From Ramazzottius varieornatus (lineage: Eukaryota; Tardigrada; Eutardigrada; Parachela; Ramazzottiidae), in the NCBI GenBank assembly GCA_001949185.1, contig BDGG01000005.1, forward strand, positions 1 to 64,000: a stretch of DNA of 64,000 bases, written 5' to 3'. The notes under the pieces were generated by a model that saw nothing but the letters and a program-made list of their open reading frames with translations, did no database searches and was not told the origin of the DNA. This document shows, in pieces, positions 56,546-64,000 of the stretch; the first letter of the stretch is position 1; every line of letters starts with the position of its first letter. The translations under genes were made by a program, and so were the position numbers.

Positions 56546-58498
56546 TTACTGGTACTGCAATTGGTTCTCCAAAGTTCGATATGCGACAGGAGGGTCGACT
56601 ACCGCTCCGACGGGTCCTCGATTTCCGCCCTTGAATCTCAGCTGTTTCTGTCTTCGCCACCACAAGGCACCGACAATGATGGCCACTAAGATGGCAATGA
56701 AGACGGCGATGCCCCACAGTCCGGCGGGCTCCCTGAGCGTATCTGCAAATGCAGCAAGGATCCACTTACCCTTCTCACACAAAAGTCAATATTGGCTTCT
56801 TACGTCCGTGTAGATACTGATAATAGAGGTCGGCACACTCATCCTTCCAGTCCACCACTATGAAGTCCTTCGAAAGCGCTATGAGTTTACTCAGCGGACA
56901 CAACGAGTTGTGGCACTCGGGATGGCTTAGCATCACTGGGTCCGCCGTCGAATTCCAACTAGTTAATAAACCTTGCTGCAATGACATCGCAGTGGTATTA
57001 CACTACGGTACAAATATGGCACTTACTCTTCGTGGTACAGCACTCGGACGCTGTCATTCTGGAAAAGCTCCACGAAGACGGATGCCTAAAACGAAAGATG
57101 AATGGCATAACCCGTAAAGTTTCTGGGTGGAAACAGTCCTTCGGGGCCCGTACGCTGAAAGGAGGAATCGCAGAAATATCTCGCGCCGTTTCGGACTTGG
57201 CGATCATGTGCAAGATGGCATTCAGTCCGGATATCGTTGAGTCATGCTACAAAACGGCATAAAATTTATAGCACCTGTACCAAGAAGAAGAACGTGGCAA
57301 CGAATTGAAGAAGGTTCTTACTCCTGCATAGATAAACAACTTGGGCCAAGTAGGCTTTTGTTGTAAGCGATTGAGGATGGTATACAGGAGGTGGCCACCG
57401 ATTAACCTGGCGCGTTCTCCGTCTCCCCAGGTGCCGCTCCAGGAATGGAAGACCTCACTGGAGATCTGTTGCAGAACTTCGTAAACGCTACCGTTTATCC
57501 ACTTTGGTGTTGATACGTTATGAAGTCGTAAACATTCATACGAATCGAAGGCGTTGAGAACACGGTCGAAGAAGTGGTCACCAGCGTCGTTCGCTTGTTC
57601 GTTGATTAGCATCCCCATCGAACTCTGTAAAGCGACACCTGTTGGCCATGTCACAAAACGTCCGCGAGACCGATTTCCAACCACCTTTTCATATCCCGAA
57701 AGTGGGTGAAAAGAGGAGTAACGGGGCAAGTTCAGTACCATGTGTTCGTGATGTCTTGAAAGAAGGAAAGGACTTTCATACAATTCGCGGTTGAGACGCT
57801 TCAGCTTCGGACAGGCAGCTGTCTGCTTCAGCAGGAACTCTTCCGATTGGGAAACGGTATGCACGGGTACAGGTCTCCATAGTTCGCCCAGTGATGTTCC
57901 GTTCCGACTGGAATTCCACATCGAGCCGGAAGTAGGCGGAAACATACCAGCTGCATTAGCCAGCGCGCTTTCCAGCACGCGGTTATGGTCCGAAGCCCGG
58001 ATAAAAACCTGCGCGACAAAGCAGTCTGTACTCGTACGGCAAACTCAGCACTAAGGTGTATTAGAAGCAGGGAGCTTCACGATAAGTCGTTCATCACCTC
58101 GTGCGAAGCATGTTCCACTGAAAGGAAACGGGCATATCTGGCAGCAAAGTACTGACCAAGAAGGAACTGATGCTCAACTCCTTGCTTCGTGAGGTTTCCC
58201 AGTCCTTCTGGCCAGTCTTTGGGATCGTAGTTGTCGTTCCGATATCGTCTGAGCGGAGCTCGGTCGCCATGACGGTATATCTGTAAGAAGACTGCACGTC
58301 ACTGTTGACTTTTCTACCGTCTGCAACCATGCATGACAATCTGGGTATTCCACTTACAATATGAACTTGTTTCAAGTCCGTCACCACTTCAAACGCATCC
58401 CGAATGCCGAGGAATGACAGCACAACCAAGGAAAAGAGACATCTGCAGCCGGAAGTCAGCCTCCTCTGACTGGAAGATATGACGGGAAGGCGCATCAT
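56546..58498 (-). CDS. membrane-anchored histidine acid phosphatase
   Basis: Histidine acid phosphatase of the ACP2/ACP3 (lysosomal/prostatic) type. A signal peptide (CLFSLVVLSFLGIRDAF) precedes the catalytic loop IYRHGDRAPL (RHGxRxP), encoded from 58280. Further blocks are GLGNLTKQGVEHQFLLGQYF, IRASDHNRVLESALANAAGM, FPPTS and LWRPVPVHTV. The proton-donor motif is HDSTISGLNAILH (HD), followed by PPFSASVFVELFQ. A C-terminal helix (GIAVFIAILVAIIVGALWW) with a short tail matches the lysosomal form, which is delivered as a membrane protein. About eight exons have clean gt/ag; the start is the first of two adjacent ATGs at 58498. Likely roles are lysosomal phosphomonoester hydrolysis; the substrate is not predictable. 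Confidence 0.85.
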
Positions 58499-59026
58499 GG
58501 AGTCAGGGTACCGTATCGCTGCTTTTGTTTGCAATAAACATCGAGGTCTGGTACCGGAGGTGACTGACTACAGAAGATATATGGCATATCCCCTACACTG
58601 GAGTAAAGTCAACGAGCATGTCGCTTTGCATATACATGTCAAACCTGTTCTTTTTCAGTTACCTACTCGTGGTTCACTGGTGAATCAGTTTGCAGCCAAA
58701 ACAAGTTCCTCGACCAGGAAGTGGCAATGATCAATCAACAGACGAGGCACAGAAAAATCTGTTGCTTGTACGACTCGCACTGTTCCCCCGGAAAAGCAGA
58801 AACTCAGCCGTACAAGGCACGGCAAATAGAGATGGCTCCTTAGAGTTCGAAACAGTGCGTTACAAGTGGCAGCACAGCTCATTCATACAGCCTGACGAAC
58901 AATCTCAGCAGAGATCTCAAACATTCGTAACCATGCATTTTGAGAGTGAGATGAGGGGGCAGCACCAGCTTAGCATTTACTTTTAACGTCACAACCAGGA
59001 ATCCTTGCTGACCGCCACCGAACTTC
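58499..59026. other. region between acid phosphatase start and transposon
   Basis: These 528 bp lie upstream of the acid phosphatase and should include its promoter. ORFs on both strands lack recognisable homology. Confidence 0.4.
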
Positions 59027-59258
59027 ACAAGGGGATTACGGCAGTCCCCCGCGTCCGACAGCCAGTTTGATACCATAGAACGGTAGAGGAGAGTCTTCTC
59101 TACGAACTAAGAAAGAGTTGGCGTACCGAGTGGAATCCTGGAAGACACGGCAGAAACCGGAAGTAAAGCTAGATTTTGAGGCGGAGCTGCCCTAATTTCT
59201 TACAATCAAGGCTTTTGATTGCCTGACGGTTGATTTAGCTACTGATTGACCAAAACTG
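59027..59258 (+). repeat. left terminal inverted repeat
   Basis: A 232-bp repeat beginning ACAAGGGGATTACGG and ending CCAAAACTG. It is the inverted partner of 61250-61481 with one visible mismatch. Confidence 0.9.
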
Positions 59259-59344
59259 CTTTCACCAAGCTCTGAAATCGGTATTGCGCACTTGTAAGAA
59301 TTCTCCTTCGATTCCTGTTTCTTCCCAATTGACTACTGATCAAA

Positions 59345-61206
59345 ATGGAATCTGTAAATCCGCTCAACATATTGAGACTGCTGGAGGTAGACTATGAGCA
59401 GCGCTATCAACCGACCGCTTCTCCGAGTGAATCTGACAAGTTATTGAGGCTGATCATCAAAGGTAAATTTCAACTGATTCTGGATATGAAGGTAGTATAA
59501 AAAGTATACTAAACTTACCCTTCTTACAGAGTTTTTGGACAACCATATCGTCCAGTTTCACGCCCCCGCGTTCAATGTCGAGGAAGACCTGGAGTACGAA
59601 CGGCAGCTTGACGTATCCACATTCGAAGAACTGGAGGAATCTGTCGCCAATGGAAACCTGTTGAATGGCCACGACGAAGCTGATTTTGAGAGCGTTCAAG
59701 ATGACCGCCTCTACGAGCCTGTCTCAAGTGCAACTGAACCGTCGTCCCATGAGCTCTTCATTCCCAGAATACCAGATCCAAAGGTAGCAGCGAGTCAGGC
59801 AGCCAGTCTTGATTACAACAAGCGTGCTGTGAGTTACTGGCGGAGCACGAAAAGGAAACGTCGTGGTTTGACAAGTGTCCAGAAGGCCTTCAGCAAGGTT
59901 ACCAGCGCGCGAGAGCTCTCCGAATGGGAACGTCAGGTTAGAGAAGGTGGCTCGCGGCCAGATAAACTGAAAGCTTTACGTTTGGAAACGGGCAAACAGT
60001 TCTTCTTGGCCAAGAAAAAGCCACACGTCGTAAAAGACATGGACATACGAAGATGGGCCGTCACAGCAAATCGAGAAATTGACTTGGAAGGTTTCACAGC
60101 ATCTCCTTATTGGGTTGGGAAGTTTAAACAGTGAGTTTTAAACCATAATCATTACTTGTACGCTAATGTTTCAGTAATGCATGTTTCGCTGTTCGTAGCA
60201 GTGTTCATCAGAATTAATTTTGTTTCGTAGGTACTACGGTATTTGTGATCGAAAAATCACAAAGTTCGTCACGGCAATGTATCTACGAGAAGCTCCTGAT
60301 GTAAAGAAGGATGCAGACGAGTGCGTGGCATGCGTGCAGTCAAGAATCCAAGCTTACGGGTTGGACTGTCTGTGGAATGCTGATCAGTCAGGGTTCGAGT
60401 ATGAGATACGGCCTGGCCGACCTCTGGACTTCATCGGAGCGAAGCATGTCCTGGCTTTAACCCAGTCCGAAAACTCGATGACTCACAGCTATACAGTTAT
60501 AATGGCCGTTTCGCCGGGTAATCGGAAGTTTCTTCCCGTGCTTTTCATCACATTGCAGGAAGATAAGGGCGTTTTCGGACCAATCGTGTCCAAAGCTTTG
60601 TTCAAGGCTAGGAACCTGCACGTCACTGCTTCCAAGTCTGGAAAGATGACTAAAGAGCTATACATTGAATGGTGCGAAAAAGTGTTCTTTCCTCAAATGA
60701 ACGGACACTGCTTCTTCTTGGCGGACTCCTGGAAAACGTTTGCTGACCACGACGCTGTTGAAGAAGTCAAGCCGGAAGAACTGGAGTACGAAATGATCAC
60801 CATCCCACCCAAGGTGACTGGTTCCATTCAACCGCTTGACGTGCTTTGCTTTCGCATGTACAAGGGTTCCTTTAGAAAGATCTCTAACTGGATCTTTCTC
60901 AACGACGAGCCTGTACAAGTTCACCATAGAGACGTAATTTTGAAACTACATTTTCTCATTTACCAGCAATTCACTTCTCCTCGATTCGAGAATTTAATTG
61001 CACAAGCCTGGCACTTGTCAGGATATACTGACAAATCTGTTAAGTACATCAACCCTACCGAATTTTGCTTTGAAGAGCTGAACGGCCATTGCGACCACGA
61101 CAACTGCAAAAACTCTTTGCTTTTGAAATGTGGTTGGTGTAAAGCTCCTCTTTGCTTCCATCACTTTTACGATGTTTATCACTTTTGTAAAATCTTTCTT
61201 CCTTGA
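59345..61206 (+). CDS. pogo/Tigger-like transposase (CENP-B HTH, DDE endonuclease)
   Basis: Three exons (59345-59462, 59530-60130, 60231-61206) join in phase to 564 residues with no stop or frameshift. The N-terminal third is acidic. The middle has a basic segment (RSTKRKRRGL) and a CENP-B-type helix-turn-helix ending WVGKFKQYYGICDRKITKFV, split by intron 2. The DDE fold shows the first Asp in WNADQSG (about 291), the second in FFLADSW (about 405) and the third in IQPLDVLCFRMYK (about 443), as in IS630/Tc1/pogo-type enzymes. A C-terminal Cys/His cluster (CDHDNCKNSLLLKCGWCK, then CFHHF) may be a zinc-binding unit. It presumably binds the terminal repeats and cuts and pastes the element. Exact family within the superfamily is unsure. 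Confidence 0.85.
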
Positions 61207-61249
61207 TGTTTTCTCATTAGTCGATCTGCGTTTTGGTAAATCAGAAAAT

Positions 61250-61481
61250 CAGTTTTGGTCAATCAGTAGCTAAATCAACCGTCAGGCAATCAAAAGCCTT
61301 GATTGTAAGAAATTAGGGCAGCTCCGCCTCAAAATCTAGCTTTACTTCCGGTTTCTGCCGTGTCTTCCAGGATTCCACTCGGTACGCCAACTCCTTCTTA
61401 GTTCGTAGAGAAGACTCTCCTCTACCGTTCTATGGTATCAAACTGGCTGTCGGACGCGGGGGACTGCCGTAATCCCCTTGT
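61250..61481 (-). repeat. right terminal inverted repeat
   Basis: Inverted copy of 59027-59258, ending GACTGCCGTAATCCCCTTGT. The equal length and near identity define the element's edges. Confidence 0.9.
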
Positions 61482-62119
61482 CAGCTCCCTGAAAGGAAAA
61501 CTGTTGTCACTAATCGTTCACTCCAGAGCCTGACAATAGTTCGGAGGCATCGAGAGCGGTACCACGGTTTGCCGCTAAAAGCTTAGGCGGAAGTGGCCAG
61601 CTGGGTCAAAGTCGCGTGTGACTCCCGCGGTGACGATTACATAATTGTGTCAGGCTTATTTCGGTGCGGCGGCTGAGACCCAGTCGACGGTCATTTTGGA
61701 ATTGGTCCAACTTGTTGGCTTGAACAGCCCAATGCTCTGGAAACAGCATTTTAAGTAAATCAAACATCGCTACCTTCTAAAAGTGTGCATATAACAAGCA
61801 GGTGGACCAGCCTCTGACCAACCGAGCGCGTCCTTCGTTTCCCATGGCCAGGGTCCGAGACAGCTTTGAGATGGAAGCTCTGGCCCGAGATCTACCTAGG
61901 AGTTTCGGAAACGCTTTCTTTTTCGACTCTCTCATTTGTTGCCAAGGGTAATAGCGCTTCACCAATGAACCAATACCAACAGCCCACGGAAAGGGCGTAC
62001 TGAGAAGTGAAATCGATCCTAGAGCCTGAGCCCTGCTAATTTCGACTTTTTGACCGAAAGTTTCTGGCCGAACATTCAAAACTTGCCACCTCCTTGATGC
62101 AGCTTGGCAGCGTTAGAGC
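61482..62119 (+). other. region between transposon and QRICH2-like ORF
   Basis: These 638 bp are the likely promoter and 5' untranslated region of the next gene. A 100-codon minus-strand ORF (61777-62079) has no recognised homology. Confidence 0.4.
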
Positions 62120-64000
62120 ATGCCATCATCCAAATCGATAGCAGCCAAAGATCTTCTAGATTTAGCTATCAGTTCTGCAGAGCCCGGAATTGTTAACTTC
62201 AACGTTGTGCGAAAGATATTGGACATATTATTGCGCGAAGCCAATTTATTTGAGAAACCCATCGACCTTGCCGATCCTGCTGCCCTCTTAGCAAAACCCA
62301 ATCCCCAGCCCAGTCCGCCATTACTTGCACCATCTGGTCTCGCCGAGCGTATCAGCAAGCTCGAAAATGCCGTGCAGAATATCGTCAGTCTTCCCACTAA
62401 CCAGCAGATCCTGGAGGCAGCCGAGGCTGCGGCAAAGGGACAGAACTCGATACAGCGACACTCGGTGGCGGAGAGGTATAACGCAATGCTCATAAATGGC
62501 AAAATGGAAACACTGGAAAGTACAGTGGCCAAAGTGGCCTCCTTAGTTGACGATATTCTCGACAAGGAAACAAAAATGACACAGACAGCACGAGAGATGG
62601 GAACCCATGTCACAGATCTGGAGTACAAGTTAAAGCAGCTCGGTACACCGGACGTAGCCGAAGGTAAGCTGGCTACTTGGGAGGGACTCTACCAAGCTGT
62701 TGAAGGCGCAGCCGACAAAGCTCTGGAGAAGATGCAGTCAAAAACTAACATAGTTATCGTGACGGACGAAGTGAAGAAAAAATCCCAAGGAGCCAATACA
62801 GACCACAGTCCATCGCGTCAGGACGTAAGTAAGAAGAAGCGAAAGTCCGAAGCCAAACAAGGAGCTTCGGAGAAAGTACCTCGGCCCACCACACCAGAAC
62901 CTGCAACTCCTCCTTCTGCCCCGCTTGACGAGATTAGACCTGTAAGAAGCACCGTTTCCGTAACAGTCACTCGCCCATCAGACACACCTGGCATCCCAGC
63001 GTCTTTAACCGAGGAAGCTCCCTCATCGGCAGAAGCTTCCGCAGCATCCACAGCACCAACAACACCTGCGACACCACCAACCGCAGCAGTAGCGACACCT
63101 ACAGCTGCAGCACAGCCGATTACTTCACCGTCGACACCAAGAACCTCTACGCCTAACGGTACTTCACCTGCCCCGAGCCCAGCAAGGCCATCTTCGGCTG
63201 CTCCTCCTTCTCCCACTGGCGCACAGCCCACACCGGCGGTACCAGCAGGGCCCGCGCCAACTGATCCCACAAAGATTCCGGCAAAAGATAACCAAGACCA
63301 GCCGAAAACTTCAGTAGCGAAAACGAAGGAGAGAAAAACAGAAAAGAAGGCCAAACTAAAGGTGGCTCCGTTGAGTGCAGATCGGCCGCGGTCTCCTGGT
63401 TCAAGCGAGTCGGGTGAACTAATGCCCGTGGATTCTCAACAATCGCTAACGCCCGTTCTGCGAGATATGCGCCAAGGTGTCGACAAGATCAAAGACCTCG
63501 AAGCCTTGGTGGACACCAAAGCGGACAAGAAGGACATGAAAGACGCATTGGGACGGATAGACCAGCTCAGCTCCGACTTGATCACTTTCTCTAAGCGGAC
63601 AGAAGATTTATTTACAGAGCTTCGTACACTAAGAACAGATCACGAGACACTTACCAAGGCTTTCGACGATTACGCCGCTTCTCGTCGTCACACTATCCGA
63701 CGTTCGACCGGTAGTAGTTTCACCGGAAGTGGCATTGGGGTTGCCGGAAGCCGTGCTGGAGGAATGGGTAGTCTGGCTGGACAAGGTGGACAGGGTGGTG
63801 GACAGGGTGGTGGACAGGGTGGTGGACATGGTGGTGCTCAGGGATCCCTATCCAGCACTGATCAAAATATGGATTCGCGAAGAAGTCAAGGCTGCACGGC
63901 GTTTGGGTCAGCTATCCCAGGTGGCGCCCCCAAGCATAACCACACTGATGGACGTGACGGTAACTGTCCAGTTGGCGCCCCGTTAGAGCCTGTTGACCAT
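62120..64000 (+). CDS. QRICH2/DUF4795-like coiled-coil protein (5' part, runs off the window)
   Basis: Open from the ATG at 62120 to the last base: 627 codons with no stop, so the gene is truncated by the window. The N-terminus (LLDLAISSAEPGIVNFNVVR) resembles the start of QRICH2 and C16orf96 proteins, which begin with an L-x-x-L-A-I-x-x-P-x-x-G-x-V-N-F pattern and carry a DUF4795 coiled coil. Here two coiled-coil stretches (about residues 80-190 and 450-520) flank a low-complexity Pro/Ala/Ser/Thr linker of about 170 residues. A Gly/Gln repeat (GQGGGQGGGQGGGHGG) follows. QRICH2 works in the sperm flagellum. Near the end another frame is also open, so a splice donor before 64000 is possible. 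Homology is from memory. Confidence 0.5.
   Translation, partial: MPSSKSIAAKDLLDLAISSAEPGIVNFNVVRKILDILLREANLFEKPIDLADPAALLAKPNPQPSPPLLAPSGLAERISKLENAVQNIVSLPTNQQILEAAEAAAKGQNSIQRHSVAERYNAMLINGKMETLESTVAKVASLVDDILDKETKMTQTAREMGTHVTDLEYKLKQLGTPDVAEGKLATWEGLYQAVEGAADKALEKMQSKTNIVIVTDEVKKKSQGANTDHSPSRQDVSKKKRKSEAKQGASEKVPRPTTPEPATPPSAPLDEIRPVRSTVSVTVTRPSDTPGIPASLTEEAPSSAEASAASTAPTTPATPPTAAVATPTAAAQPITSPSTPRTSTPNGTSPAPSPARPSSAAPPSPTGAQPTPAVPAGPAPTDPTKIPAKDNQDQPKTSVAKTKERKTEKKAKLKVAPLSADRPRSPGSSESGELMPVDSQQSLTPVLRDMRQGVDKIKDLEALVDTKADKKDMKDALGRIDQLSSDLITFSKRTEDLFTELRTLRTDHETLTKAFDDYAASRRHTIRRSTGSSFTGSGIGVAGSRAGGMGSLAGQGGQGGGQGGGQGGGHGGAQGSLSSTDQNMDSRRSQGCTAFGSAIPGGAPKHNHTDGRDGNCPVGAPLEPVDH
63785..63832 (+). 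repeat. 12-bp tandem repeat coding for Gly-Gln
   Basis: About four copies of GGACAGGGTGGT within the long ORF. It encodes GQGG units. Such a tract can change length by slippage in 12-bp, frame-preserving steps. Confidence 0.8.

Larger units (their letters stand above)
59027..61481 (+). mobile_element. complete long-TIR DNA transposon with CENP-B/DDE transposase
   Basis: A 2455-bp element bounded by inverted repeats of 232 bp (59027-59258 and 61250-61481). Tips read ACAAGGGGATTACGGCAGTC. I find only one difference between the repeats (AAGAAAGAG against AAGAAGGAG). The interior carries one three-exon transposase gene. If the first and last A/T of the tips are excluded, flanking TCA on both sides could be a 3-bp target duplication; this is tentative. 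A subterminal palindrome (CAATCAAGGCTTTTGATTG) occurs in each repeat. Nearly identical ends plus an intact gene suggest recent mobility. Confidence 0.85.

Noticed and set aside
62113-62628. A 171-codon minus-strand ORF
   Set aside because: Shadow of the coiled-coil N-terminal part of the QRICH2-like ORF; the plus frame has the coherent coiled coil.
62818-63354. A 178-codon Gly/Ala/Val-rich minus-strand ORF
   Set aside because: It is the reverse shadow of the Pro/Ala/Thr-rich linker of the long plus-strand ORF.

Overview
This is a nuclear genomic window from an invertebrate animal. Protein-coding genes are split by GT-AG introns, mostly 60 to 700 bp with a few of 5 to 6.5 kb. The set includes metazoan signalling genes (a ROS1/sevenless receptor kinase, a TRH-receptor-like GPCR, a heparan sulfate 3-O-sulfotransferase) and core eukaryotic genes (CCT7, RPS15, RPE, UGGT, XPF). 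The gene set and moderate intron density would suit an ecdysozoan such as a tardigrade, but that is a guess from memory and not shown by the sequence.

Layout: ROS1 runs on the minus strand from 12318 to 74 in 18 exons that I could join in phase. Its 5' end faces a HAUS4-like gene (12894-13970, +), followed by a glycine-N-acyltransferase-like GNAT gene (14344-15486, +). An SLC35F-like transporter (15583-18063, -) carries an apparent 4-bp frameshift. Then come an acyl-CoA dehydrogenase (18446-20470, -), UGGT (21016-27180, +), RPS15 (27392-28353, -), RPE (29200-30099, +), a TRH-receptor-like GPCR (31039-33485, +), ERCC4/XPF (34093-38075, -) and CCT7 (38448-41018, +). From 41 kb the window is gene-poor: a two-exon HS3ST with a 6.6 kb intron (44836-52651, -), a membrane-anchored histidine acid phosphatase (56546-58498, -), a complete DNA transposon (59027-61481), and the open 5' part of a QRICH2/DUF4795-like gene (62120 to the window end, +). 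Four gene pairs are head to head (ROS1/HAUS4, ACAD/UGGT, RPS15/RPE, ERCC4/CCT7). ERCC4 and CCT7 start codons are only about 370 bp apart. The genes serve unrelated jobs: signalling, ER quality control, DNA repair, folding, translation and metabolism. Nothing looks like an operon.

The most unusual content is mobile DNA. At least fourteen copies of a short, almost wholly palindromic foldback element of about 85 to 130 bp are scattered through introns and intergenic DNA. Their inner arms read roughly CCAAGTGGCGCAC ... GTGCGCCACTTGG. Three further TA-flanked inverted-repeat (MITE-like) families are present. The 2.46 kb transposon has 232-bp terminal inverted repeats that differ at only one position I can see, and it encodes an uninterrupted three-exon CENP-B/DDE transposase.
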